Assembly: GCA_021771755.1 (NCBI GenBank)
Contig: JAETOL010000002.1
Location: forward strand, 62,001-126,000
Reading direction: 5' to 3'
DNA: 64,000 bases
Source of the DNA: Lachnospiraceae bacterium
GTDB lineage: Bacteria > Bacillota > Clostridia > Lachnospirales > Lachnospiraceae
Below the pieces are notes generated by a model. The model was not told the DNA's origin and searched no databases. It was given only the letters and a program-made list of their open reading frames with translations. A program made the position numbers and the translations under genes. Shown in pieces: positions 43,511 through 52,234 of the stretch. The stretch's first letter is position 1. Every line of letters begins with the position of its first letter.

Positions 43511-44455
43511 ATGCAGCTTTATATGGCTCCCTTAGAAGGGATCACAGGTTATATTTACAGAAATGCTTACTATAAATGTTACGGAGACATCGATCGATAT
43601 TTTGCTCCTTTTATCATGAGCAAAAAGCTGAATCAAAAGGAAATCCGGGATATTCTTCCGGAAAACAACAAGGGGATGGAGCTGGTGCCTCAGATACTTG
43701 CCAACCGTGCGGAGGATTTTCTGGCTATCGCAAAAGCCATACAGTCTTATGGATATCAGGTGGTCAATCTAAATCTGGGCTGTCCTTCTCCTACGGTGAC
43801 TTCAAGAAACAGAGGCGCCGGATTTCTGGAACTGACAAGGGAACTGGATCGGTTTCTGGACGAAATCTTTACCGCCTGTCCCATGAAAATTTCCATAAAA
43901 ACAAGGATCGGTGTAGAGGATGAGGAGGAGTGGCAGCAGCTTCTGAAAATTTATGAAAAGTATCCTCTGGAGGAGCTGATCGTTCATCCGAGACTGAAAA
44001 CAGATCAGTATAAGCCCGGAACGATCCACATGGAGGCTTTCGGAATGGCAGCAAAAAGAAGCTGCCATTCTCTGTGTTATAACGGGGATATCAGCAGTGT
44101 TCCTGATTATGAAGAGCTTCTTCAGAAGTTTCCGGAGACAGATAAAATCATGCTGGGAAGAGGGATCATGAGGAAACCATGGCTGCCCTCAGACATCAGA
44201 AACGGGCAAAAAAAGGATCCGCAGCAGTATAAGGAAAAGCTGAGGGAATTCCATGAAGAGCTGTTAAACGGATATGTGGATTATATGTCCGGAGATACAA
44301 ATACGCTGTATAAAATGAAAGAATTATGGGCATATCTGGGTACTTCATTTACCAGTCCGGAAAAGTATCTGAAAAAAATACGGAAGGCTCAGAGGATCAG
44401 TGAATACAAGATATGGGTCGGTAATCTGTTCCGTGAGCAGGAACTGATCCTGTAG
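43511..44455 (+). CDS. tRNA-dihydrouridine synthase family protein
   Basis: 314 aa. An FMN TIM barrel: MAPLEGITGYIYR at the start, VNLNLGCPSPTV with the catalytic Cys region, SIKTRIGV, and IMLGRGIMRKPWL at the end. It reduces uridines in tRNA using FMN and NADPH. The sequence YNGDISS matches the strand-6 phosphate loop. It lies on its own promoter 60 bp before the response regulator gene. Confidence 0.9.
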   Translation: MQLYMAPLEGITGYIYRNAYYKCYGDIDRYFAPFIMSKKLNQKEIRDILPENNKGMELVPQILANRAEDFLAIAKAIQSYGYQVVNLNLGCPSPTVTSRNRGAGFLELTRELDRFLDEIFTACPMKISIKTRIGVEDEEEWQQLLKIYEKYPLEELIVHPRLKTDQYKPGTIHMEAFGMAAKRSCHSLCYNGDISSVPDYEELLQKFPETDKIMLGRGIMRKPWLPSDIRNGQKKDPQQYKEKLREFHEELLNGYVDYMSGDTNTLYKMKELWAYLGTSFTSPEKYLKKIRKAQRISEYKIWVGNLFREQELIL

Positions 44456-44515
44456 CAGGCTGCCTGGCATTTTTGACATTTTATACCATAAGACAAGGGG
44501 AAGGGGAACACGGAA

Positions 44516-45214
44516 ATGGCACATATTCTGATCGTAGAGGACGAGGAAAAGCTGGCACGGTTTGTAGAGCTGGAGCTTCTTCATGAGGGCTATCAGGTAA
44601 GCAAAAGCGGAAATGGAAGAGAGGCACTGACGCTTGCAGAAGCGGGAGATTATGATCTGATCCTTCTGGACATCCTTCTGCCGGGACTGAACGGACTGGA
44701 GGTTCTGAGGCGGCTTCAGCAGGAACAGATCGGAACTCCGGTGATCCTTCTGACTGCCCGTGATGCAGTGATGGATAAGGTAGCGGGGCTGGATGCAGGC
44801 GCAGTTGACTATATCACCAAGCCTTTTGCTATTGAAGAATTACTGGCAAGGATCCGTGTAGGTCTGAAACTTCATGGAAGAACGTCTCCGGCTGTCACAG
44901 CTGTCCGGGAGGAGGGAACTCTGTACTGGAAAGATCTCCGGCTGTCAGAAAAACGTCATCAGGTTACCTGGAACGGACAGGAGATTCATCTTACCAACCG
45001 GGAATTCCGTATGCTCCAGGTGCTTCTGGAAAATAAAAATATCGTACTTTCACGGGAAATCCTTCTGGAAAAAGTATGTGGTTATGACTATATGGGAGAG
45101 ACAAATGTCATGGATGTGTATGTTCGTTTTCTCCGGTCAAAGATTGACGAGGTATATGGAGAAAAAATGATCTGCACTGTCCGTGGTGTAGGATATGTGA
45201 TCAAAGAGGAATGA
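44516..45214 (+). CDS. OmpR family response regulator
   Basis: 232 aa. Receiver with acidic pocket VEDEE, phospho-acceptor Asp52 (LLDILLPGLNG) and KPF at 101-103. The C-terminal winged helix is of OmpR type (HLTNREFRMLQVLLENKN, and NVMDVYVRFLRSKID). It pairs with the histidine kinase 3 bp on. Similar to ArlR/CiaR-like systems; the stimulus is unknown. Confidence 0.94.
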   Translation: MAHILIVEDEEKLARFVELELLHEGYQVSKSGNGREALTLAEAGDYDLILLDILLPGLNGLEVLRRLQQEQIGTPVILLTARDAVMDKVAGLDAGAVDYITKPFAIEELLARIRVGLKLHGRTSPAVTAVREEGTLYWKDLRLSEKRHQVTWNGQEIHLTNREFRMLQVLLENKNIVLSREILLEKVCGYDYMGETNVMDVYVRFLRSKIDEVYGEKMICTVRGVGYVIKEE

Positions 45215-45217
45215 TTT

Positions 45218-46498
45218 ATGGTGGAAAAAAACGTCAGTACAGAAACAAAAAGAATGTCCTCTATTGTTATGAAGCTTCACTGGAGTTGGATCGGAAGAAA
45301 GCTTGGCATGTATCTGGGCTTTGACCTGTTTCTTTTTGTGACACTGTGCGTCGGGTGGATCTGTGATCAGGAGATCACCCGTCTGGGAGAGCTGGTATGG
45401 AACTATCAGAGAAGACTGGTGGGTTTTGAAAAAATAAAGGAACTGACTTATATGGTACTGGATACAGACGGGAAGCTGCTTCTGGAGCTGCCGGTCTTTT
45501 CTGCTCTTCGGGTGATCGGGATTCTGATCGGGATCGTGGCTGCGGTTCAGCTGATTGGCAGTTTTTTTGACTATATGGAAGAAGAAAAAAGTATCCGCCG
45601 TATTCTTGCGCCGATTAATGAGATCGCCTTAAAGGCAGATGAACTGAGCCGGATGACCTTTTCCGAGGAAAAATATCAGCAGATTGAAGATGCGATTTCC
45701 AGCCTTCAGCCAAATGAACAGGAGATCCTGTCATTTGGAGATTCCGACCTTCAGGGAATCGAAGCTGCCATGAACAACCTTCTGATGCGTATGAGAGATT
45801 CCTACAGGCAGCAGGCAAGGTTTGTCAATGATGCTTCCCATGAGCTTCGGACGCCCATTGCCGTCATTCAGGGCTATGCAAATATGCTTGCCCGGTGGGG
45901 CAGCAGAGATGAGAAGGTTCTGAATGAATCGATAGAAGCCATTCAGCATGAGTCCGAACACATGAAATACCTGGTGGAACAGCTTCTCTTCCTGGCAAGA
46001 GGTGACAGTGGCAAGACAAAACTGACACTGGAGGAGATTTCTCTTTCTCAGCTGATGGAAGAAATTTATGAAGAATCGTTGATGATCGATGAAAAGCATC
46101 CGTATCGTTACCGAAAACCACAGGAAGAGATCGTGGTGCAGGCGGATGGAACCCTTCTGAAGCAGGCAGTGCGTATCCTGACTGATAACAGTGCCAAATA
46201 TACCCATGAAGGGGATGAGATCGTCTTTAGTCTTGGAAAGACCAGGGAAGGGATTCCCTATCTGCAGGTTCAGGATACCGGTATCGGTATGGAAGAGGCG
46301 GATGTAGCGCACATGTTTGACCGTTTTTACCGGGCAGATGAGGTCCGGAGCTACCAGGGTACCGGTCTGGGACTTGCCATTGCCAAGTGGATCGTGGACA
46401 AGCATGGAGGATATTTTGAAATCCTTTCCAGAACCGGCCTGGGAACCCGTGTACGGATCGTACTGGGGAAAAATCAAAGCTCCAGAACCACTGCCTGA
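45218..46498 (+). CDS. Sensor histidine kinase with HAMP domain
   Basis: 426 aa. Two membrane helices (about 32-48 and 98-118) flank a very short external loop of about 50 residues, so sensing may be by the membrane itself. HAMP-like region follows, then the H-box NDASHELRTPIAVIQGYANM with phospho-His208, N-box DNSAKY, and G-boxes DTGIGM and GTGLGLAIAKWIV. Start 3 bp after the regulator stop; its 3' end overlaps the convergent GH13 gene by 25 bp. Confidence 0.93.
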   Translation: MVEKNVSTETKRMSSIVMKLHWSWIGRKLGMYLGFDLFLFVTLCVGWICDQEITRLGELVWNYQRRLVGFEKIKELTYMVLDTDGKLLLELPVFSALRVIGILIGIVAAVQLIGSFFDYMEEEKSIRRILAPINEIALKADELSRMTFSEEKYQQIEDAISSLQPNEQEILSFGDSDLQGIEAAMNNLLMRMRDSYRQQARFVNDASHELRTPIAVIQGYANMLARWGSRDEKVLNESIEAIQHESEHMKYLVEQLLFLARGDSGKTKLTLEEISLSQLMEEIYEESLMIDEKHPYRYRKPQEEIVVQADGTLLKQAVRILTDNSAKYTHEGDEIVFSLGKTREGIPYLQVQDTGIGMEEADVAHMFDRFYRADEVRSYQGTGLGLAIAKWIVDKHGGYFEILSRTGLGTRVRIVLGKNQSSRTTA

Positions 46499-48141
46499 TA
46501 GTTCTTCAGATGCAGTATACAATCAGTGATATCTGCCTCCGGATAATTGTTTAAAAGAACTTTTTTACACGCTTTGGGAAGAGGGATATCCTGTGGACCG
46601 GTCTGGAAATTCCCAATCACAAGCAGTGTTTTTTCTCCTTTTCGGAGGTATGCCATCAGGTTGTGCCGGTCTTCCAGATAGGGGATCAGCTCACCGTAGA
46701 CAATGGTCTCTCTGTACTGAGGATGCTTGCGGAGCGCAATCAATTCTTTGTAAAAAGAAAGCAGAGAATCAGGATTATTTAACTGATTATTCACATTGAT
46801 TTCCTTGTAATTGGGATTGACGTTGAGCCATGGTTTTCCGGAAGAAAAACCAGCATTTTCTGAAGAATCCCACTGCATGGGAGTACGTGCGTTATCCCGG
46901 CTGTAGAGAGAGATGCACTTCAGCGCTTCTTCTTCCGAGCAGCCTGCATTCCGCGCAACATGGTACTCATCAATGGTACTGATATCATCAATCTGGTCGA
47001 TGGAAGTGAATTTCATATTTTCCATACCGATTTCCTGACCCTGATAAATAAAGGGAAGACCTTTCAGCATAAAGTACATGACAGCCAGCATTTTTTTGCT
47101 GTGGAGGCTGGCTTCTCCGTCTGGAATATAATGGCTGACCCCTCTTGGTTCATCATGATTTTCAATGATATTGGAGAGGAAACCAATGTCTCCGATACGT
47201 TTCTGAGAGTGGAAACAGCAGCGCTTGTAGTCGTCAGGAGTAATTCTTTTGCGGTCGTACCAGCCTTTGTTACTGTCGCCGAAAACAACCGGAGCAAAGT
47301 CGAACATAGTGGAAAAATACCCATTGTCTCCAATGAAATCCGGAAGCTCTTCGTCCTTCTCATTAAATACTTCCCCCACGGTAAACGCCTCATGAGGGGC
47401 AAAGCTGCGGTCACGCATTTCGCCCAGAAATTCCCCCACACCTTTGGCATCTGCCAGCATATGATCCACACAGGAAAGCCCGTCCGGACGGTCTGTGGGA
47501 TAATTTTTATAAGGCAGTTTTTTCTTGATATTGATGATAGCATCAATGCGGAAACCGCTGAGACCTCTGTCCATCCACCAGTTGATATTTTTGTAGACTT
47601 CCTCACGCACTTCCGGGTTTTCCCAGTTCAGATCCGGCTGCTTTTTGTGGAAAAGATGGAGATACTGCCTGTCTGGATGACCGGGAAGCGGTTCCCATAC
47701 AGATCCGCCGAAGTAGCTGCGCCAGTTGCAGGGAAGTTCTCCGTCTTTACGGTCTTCGATATAGAAGAAATTTCCATATTTTCCTTCGGGATCTGCGCAG
47801 GCTTTTTGAAACCATTCGTGCTCATCGGAGCAGTGATTGACTACAAGATCCAGAAGAATGTACATCTCTCTTTTTCGTGCTTCTTCTATCAGCCGGTTCA
47901 TATCTTCCAGAGTTCCGAAGGATGGATGAATGTTATAATAGTCGGAAATATCATAGCCCTGATCGGCAAAAGGGGAAGGATAACAGGGGGAAATCCATAC
48001 AATATCCACACCCAGATCCTTCAGATAATCCAGTTTCTGTATGATTCCGGGAACATCACCGATCCCGTCGCTGTTTGAGTCAAAAAAGCTTTTGGGATAG
48101 ATCTGATAAGCAACCTTATCATGCCACCATTTACGTTCCAT
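46474..48141 (-). CDS. GH13 alpha-glucosidase / oligo-1,6-glucosidase family
   Basis: 555 aa, usual for GH13_31. Motifs in order: DLVVNHCSDEH, GFRIDAIINIKK (nucleophile Asp), TVGEVFNE (acid/base Glu), IENHDEPR (third Asp). No signal peptide, so it works on imported oligosaccharides. In known enzymes a Val right after the nucleophile Asp goes with alpha-1,6 cleavage; here it is Ala, which leaves the linkage preference open. A trehalose-6-phosphate hydrolase is less likely. The gene is alone, with AGGAGG before the ATG. Confidence 0.9.
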   Translation of the reverse strand: MERKWWHDKVAYQIYPKSFFDSNSDGIGDVPGIIQKLDYLKDLGVDIVWISPCYPSPFADQGYDISDYYNIHPSFGTLEDMNRLIEEARKREMYILLDLVVNHCSDEHEWFQKACADPEGKYGNFFYIEDRKDGELPCNWRSYFGGSVWEPLPGHPDRQYLHLFHKKQPDLNWENPEVREEVYKNINWWMDRGLSGFRIDAIINIKKKLPYKNYPTDRPDGLSCVDHMLADAKGVGEFLGEMRDRSFAPHEAFTVGEVFNEKDEELPDFIGDNGYFSTMFDFAPVVFGDSNKGWYDRKRITPDDYKRCCFHSQKRIGDIGFLSNIIENHDEPRGVSHYIPDGEASLHSKKMLAVMYFMLKGLPFIYQGQEIGMENMKFTSIDQIDDISTIDEYHVARNAGCSEEEALKCISLYSRDNARTPMQWDSSENAGFSSGKPWLNVNPNYKEINVNNQLNNPDSLLSFYKELIALRKHPQYRETIVYGELIPYLEDRHNLMAYLRKGEKTLLVIGNFQTGPQDIPLPKACKKVLLNNYPEADITDCILHLKNYQAVVLEL

Positions 48142-48237
48142 AGTCTGTTCCTCCTGATATAAATCTGAGGTTTATTATAAAGCTTTCGCAAGGAAAAAAC
48201 ACTGGTCATATTGTCAAAAAAATAAAGGGCTTTTCTA

Positions 48238-48298
48238 TTGACAAATACATGGATTTGTCATAAAGTTATCTTTGACAAACAGTAGTTATTGCTATGAT
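48238..48298 (+). promoter_or_regulatory. feoAB promoter region with nested inverted repeat
   Basis: TTGACA (48238-48243), 17 bp, TAAAGT (48261-48266) forms a possible promoter. The dyad TGACAAAT-N6-ATTTGTCA (48239-48260) fills its spacer. A second TTGACA at 48272 with TATGAT at 48293 (spacer only 15 bp) is an alternative. Extra half sites occur around 48211 (TTGTCA). This layout suits repression by an iron-responsive regulator, but it does not match the standard Fur, DtxR or MntR boxes. Confidence 0.5.
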
Positions 48299-48330
48299 AA
48301 CTATGACGAAAGTGAAAAGAGGAAAAATGA

Positions 48331-50676
48331 ATGACGTTAAAGGATCTGCCGATCGGAAAGACGGCGACAATACGTTCTGTAGGCGGTGAAGGGGCATTAA
48401 GACAGCATTTTCTCGATATGGGACTGATTCCCCAGGGAGATGTGACCATGGTCAAATATGCACCTATGGGAGACCCCATGGAGCTGCGTATCCACAGCTA
48501 TGAGCTTACTCTTCGTCTTGCCGATGCGGAAAAAATTGAGATAGAGAATATAAGAGATGCAGGAGTTCCTGCTGAAAAGAAGAAACGTTCAAGCCAGCCG
48601 ATCCCTCATCCGGGACTTGGGGAAGGCGGTAAGTTTCATTATAAAAAAACAGAAAACCCTCTGCCGGAAGGAGAACTTCTTACCTTTGCCCTGGCAGGAA
48701 ACCAGAACTGCGGAAAGACCACGCTGTTTAACCAGTTGACAGGCTCCAATCAGCATGTAGGGAATTTCCCGGGCGTTACGGTGGACAGGAAGGATGGTTC
48801 TATCCGTGGAAACAGCAATACACTGGTGACGGATCTTCCGGGTATTTATTCCATGTCTCCGTATTCCAGTGAGGAGATCGTAACCAGGAATTTTGTGCTG
48901 AATGAGCATCCAAGAGGCATCATCAATATTGTAGATGCAACGAATATCGAAAGAAATCTTTACCTTACCATGCAGCTGATGGAACTGGATATCCCTATGG
49001 TCCTTGCTTTGAATATGATGGATGAGGTAAGAGAAAACGGCGGTTCCATAAATATCAACCGCATGGAGGAAATGCTGGGAATCCCGGTTGTTCCGATTTC
49101 TGCTGCTAAGAATGAGGGGATTGATGAGCTTGTAAGTCATGCACTTCATGTTGCCAAGTATCAGGAAAAACCGGAAAAAATAGATTACTGTGATGCGGAG
49201 GATGACGGCGGAGCCGTACACAGATGCCTCCATGCCATCATGCATCTGATCGAGGACCATGCCAGAGACGCAGAGATTCCCGTTCGATTTGCAGCAGCAA
49301 AACTCGCAGAGGGAGATGCACTGATTCTGGAAAAGCTGAAGCTGGATCAGAATGAAAAAGAAATGCTGGAACACATCGTCAAACAGATGGAAACAGAACG
49401 TGGCCTTGACCGTTCTGCCGCTATTGCCCATATGCGCTTCGACTTTATTGAGAAGATATGCGATGCATCTGTCGTGAAGCCAAAAGAAAGCAAGGAACAT
49501 ATCAGAAGTACGAAGATCGATCGGATCCTTACTGGAAAATACACAGCGATCCCATGTTTTGTCGGCATTATGGCTCTTGTTTTTTACCTGACTTTCAGTG
49601 TGATCGGAGCTTTTCTTGCAAACATCCTTGATATGGGTATTTCTGCTTTGGGCGGTTATGTGGATCAGCTTATGACAGCGGCTCATGTAAACAGTGCGCT
49701 TCAGTCACTTGTGATGGACGGCATCTTCAATGGTGTGGGAAGTGTACTGAGTTTTCTTCCTGTTATTGTAACCCTGTTCTTTTTCCTGTCTCTTCTGGAG
49801 GACAGCGGATACATGGCAAGGGTGGCATTTGTGATGGATAAGCTGTTGAGAAAGATCGGACTTTCCGGACGGAGTATCGTCCCTATGCTGATCGGCTTCG
49901 GATGTACCGTACCGGGAGTTATGGCCAGCAGAACCCTTCCTTCTGAACGAGACAGAAGGATGACCATTCTCCTGACTCCATTTATGAGCTGTTCTGCCAA
50001 GCTTCCGATTTATGGATTTTTTGCAGCGGCTTTTTTCCCGAAAAACAGTGCTCTGGTAATGATCCTTCTGTACTTCGGAGGCATTGTTATGGGAATCCTG
50101 ATGGCGCTTCTGCTCCGCCGCACCATGTTCAGCGGAGAGGCAGTTCCGTTTGTGATGGAGCTTCCGAACTATCGTATGCCGGGAGCAAAAAATGTAAGGC
50201 ATCTTTTGTGGGATAAAGCGAAGGATTTCCTTCAGAGAGCATTTACCGTAATTTTTCTTGCGACCCTTGTTATCTGGTTTTTACAGACCTTTGATATGCA
50301 TTTGAATATTGTATCAGATTCAAAAGACAGTATCCTTGCCATGATGGCAGGAGCGATTGCTCCGGTATTTAAACCTATGGGATTTGGAGACTGGCGGATC
50401 TCTACCGCTCTGATCACAGGCTTTATGGCAAAGGAAAGTGTGGTTTCTACCCTCTCTGTTTTGTTTGGAAGTACGGAAGCACTGCTGGCAGCCATTACTC
50501 CTCTGGCAGCGGCAAGCCTTCTTGTGTTCTGCCTTCTTTATACGCCCTGTGTTGCGGCAATTGCAGCGATCAAAAGAGAACTGGGCGGCAAATGGGCTGT
50601 CGGCGTAGTGGTCGGACAGTGTGTGATCGCGTGGGTGGCGGCTCTGGCAGTTTACCTGATTGGCGGAATCTTTTAA
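48331..50676 (+). CDS. feoB: FeoA-FeoB fusion, ferrous iron transporter
   Basis: 781 aa. Residues 1-75 are a FeoA SH3-like domain (LKDLPIGKTATIRSVGGEG). A linker leads to the FeoB G domain: GNQNCGKTT at 123-131, switch FPGVTVDRKDG, DLPGIYSM, and NMMDEVRENGG (a guanine-specificity motif). The rest is the polytopic permease with two Gate domains (MARVAFVMDKLLRKIGLSGRSIVPMLIGFGC and PFMSCSAKLPIYGFF) forming the Fe2+ channel. FeoA and FeoB are usually separate genes. Located alone between a GH13 gene and a terminator. Confidence 0.95.
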   Translation: MTLKDLPIGKTATIRSVGGEGALRQHFLDMGLIPQGDVTMVKYAPMGDPMELRIHSYELTLRLADAEKIEIENIRDAGVPAEKKKRSSQPIPHPGLGEGGKFHYKKTENPLPEGELLTFALAGNQNCGKTTLFNQLTGSNQHVGNFPGVTVDRKDGSIRGNSNTLVTDLPGIYSMSPYSSEEIVTRNFVLNEHPRGIINIVDATNIERNLYLTMQLMELDIPMVLALNMMDEVRENGGSININRMEEMLGIPVVPISAAKNEGIDELVSHALHVAKYQEKPEKIDYCDAEDDGGAVHRCLHAIMHLIEDHARDAEIPVRFAAAKLAEGDALILEKLKLDQNEKEMLEHIVKQMETERGLDRSAAIAHMRFDFIEKICDASVVKPKESKEHIRSTKIDRILTGKYTAIPCFVGIMALVFYLTFSVIGAFLANILDMGISALGGYVDQLMTAAHVNSALQSLVMDGIFNGVGSVLSFLPVIVTLFFFLSLLEDSGYMARVAFVMDKLLRKIGLSGRSIVPMLIGFGCTVPGVMASRTLPSERDRRMTILLTPFMSCSAKLPIYGFFAAAFFPKNSALVMILLYFGGIVMGILMALLLRRTMFSGEAVPFVMELPNYRMPGAKNVRHLLWDKAKDFLQRAFTVIFLATLVIWFLQTFDMHLNIVSDSKDSILAMMAGAIAPVFKPMGFGDWRISTALITGFMAKESVVSTLSVLFGSTEALLAAITPLAAASLLVFCLLYTPCVAAIAAIKRELGGKWAVGVVVGQCVIAWVAALAVYLIGGIF

Positions 50677-50686
50677 ATAAGCAAAA

Positions 50687-50727
50687 AACATCGGATTCTT
50701 TATAGAAAGAGAAACCGGTGTTTTTTT
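50687..50727 (+). terminator. Intrinsic terminator after feoAB
   Basis: AACATCGG / CCGGTGTT outer stem and seven T residues. Confidence 0.85.
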
Positions 50728-50765
50728 GTTGTTAGGGCAAATAAACCATCTGCTGTTGAGGGTTA

Positions 50766-51575
50766 TTATTCGCACCGGATTGTAATCATAGTAATGTAAT
50801 CGCTGCGATCGTTGATAGACATTTCATTCAATCCTTCTTCGTAGGCATGTCCGGTAAGGGTCAGATCATGTTCGCGGGCGTAGGCAAGAACAGACTGATA
50901 AACGGCAGGAATCCGGCTCCAGTCACCGATGCAGAAGGCTCGCAGATATTTTCCGGCAGGAAGGATCATATCCCAGCTATCAGAGGCAGGAGGGCAATAG
51001 GCGAAGAAGGAGTCGTAACCGGTAAAATTGCCTTCCTGAAGATTCTTTGTGGAGATGCGGCTTCCAAAGCTGTCATAAAGATGGAAGAGTTTCTTCAGGC
51101 GAAGTGAAAATTCAGCAGCAACAGAAAAATCTTCTTCATCATATTTTCCGGAAATAGGGGAGGAGAGAATCAGCTTTTTTTCCGGAAGACTGCATAATTC
51201 GATTCTGCCATGCTGAGACTGCATTCCCAGTCTCAGACGTTCTGCTTTTTGCTCCAGAAAAGCCTGTGCAGATAAAAGCTGCTCGATGGATTCGTCGATC
51301 AGCTTTTTCTTTTTTGTCATCATCTGAGAAAAGGATTCGTCAGATGGTCTTGTTACATATTCCCGGATTTCATCAATAGAAAGTCCCACCTTGCGTAAGG
51401 TCAGAATCAATTCCAGCTGTGCAAACTGAAAGCAGGTATAGTAATGATAGCCGTTTTCCCGGATTACTTCCGGCTGAAATAATCCAATGTCATTATAATA
51501 GTGTAAAGTACGTTTGTTGACACCGGTAAATTTTGCAAACTCCCCAGATGAATATAAATATTTTTTTTGATCCAT
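50766..51575 (-). CDS. MerR family regulator 1 with effector-binding domain
   Basis: 269 aa. MerR winged HTH at residues 8-75 (YSSGEFAKFTGVNKRTLHYYNDIGLFQPE), a coiled coil (about 80-120) and a GyrI-like C-terminal effector domain of about 120 residues, as in BmrR-type drug sensors. It is transcribed away from the GNAT/ABC operon and very likely controls it through the dyad in the shared promoter. The start at 51575 follows a G-rich site. Confidence 0.9.
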   Translation of the reverse strand: MDQKKYLYSSGEFAKFTGVNKRTLHYYNDIGLFQPEVIRENGYHYYTCFQFAQLELILTLRKVGLSIDEIREYVTRPSDESFSQMMTKKKKLIDESIEQLLSAQAFLEQKAERLRLGMQSQHGRIELCSLPEKKLILSSPISGKYDEEDFSVAAEFSLRLKKLFHLYDSFGSRISTKNLQEGNFTGYDSFFAYCPPASDSWDMILPAGKYLRAFCIGDWSRIPAVYQSVLAYAREHDLTLTGHAYEEGLNEMSINDRSDYITMITIRCE

Positions 51576-51586
51576 AAAATCCCCCC

Positions 51587-51617
51587 TTGACTGTACAGTT
51601 ACTGTACATTATATGAT
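51587..51617 (+). promoter_or_regulatory. MerR-controlled promoter, 19-bp spacer with dyad
   Basis: TTGACT (51587-51592), exactly 19 bp, TATGAT (51612-51617). The spacer carries TGTACAGT-T-ACTGTACA (51592-51608), perfect 8-bp arms around a single base. Long spacers of this kind are the signature of MerR activation by DNA twisting. Confidence 0.85.
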
Positions 51618-51660
51618 ACCTTCTGACAAAGAAGAAATCAATAAGAAAGAGGAGATCATT

Positions 51661-52209
51661 ATGGAGTTTAAAACAGTAACCGAGCAGCAGTGGCCGAAGA
51701 TAAAGGAAATTTATATGGAGGCATTCCCAAAGCGGGAAAGGAAACCGTATGTTATCCTGCGCCATTCTGTGAAAAAGAAAAAAGCAGTTGTTATGGCAGC
51801 AATGGAAAAAGAACAGCTTTTGGGATTTACAGTTCTGATCCCATATAAAGACATGGTTATGGTAGATTATCTGGCAGTATCTTCCAAAATCAGAAGTAAA
51901 GGAACAGGAAGTTACATTTTGCAGAACGTATGCAGGGAATATGCGGATAAAAAAATCGTTCTTCTGATCGAGTGTCTGGATAGTGCTGCGGAGAATCGGG
52001 ACCAGAGGGCCGCGCGGCGAAAGTTTTATCTGAAAAATGGATTTACTTCTTCTGACATTTTTATTGAGGGAGCCAGTGGGAAAATGGAGATTCTTAATTA
52101 TGGCGGAAAGGTTTCGCAGGAGGATTATATTTCTTTACAGAAGCATGCTCTTGGAGCGATATTTTTTAAACTGTCCGGCATCAAAATTGTGAAAAGCAAG
52201 ACGGTTTAA
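51661..52209 (+). CDS. GNAT N-acetyltransferase of the MerR1 operon
   Basis: 182 aa from ATG at 51661 after AGAGGAG; the ORF-track start is upstream inside the promoter. The CoA site is VSSKIRSKGTGSYIL, and LLIECLDSAAENRDQRAARRKFYLKNGF is the later motif B. It opens the MerR1-controlled operon ahead of two ABC exporter genes, so it may modify the same toxic compound that the exporter removes. Confidence 0.85.
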   Translation: MEFKTVTEQQWPKIKEIYMEAFPKRERKPYVILRHSVKKKKAVVMAAMEKEQLLGFTVLIPYKDMVMVDYLAVSSKIRSKGTGSYILQNVCREYADKKIVLLIECLDSAAENRDQRAARRKFYLKNGFTSSDIFIEGASGKMEILNYGGKVSQEDYISLQKHALGAIFFKLSGIKIVKSKTV

Positions 52210-52234
52210 AAGCAAGAAAGGGGATGCGGCGATT

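Noticed and set aside
46960-48078. 372-aa plus-strand ORF
   Set aside because: Shadow of the GH13 glucosidase, which has all catalytic motifs.
48239-48260. Classical Fur box on feoAB
   Set aside because: The arms TGACAAAT/ATTTGTCA with a 6-base centre do not fit the TGATAATNATTATCA pattern well enough.
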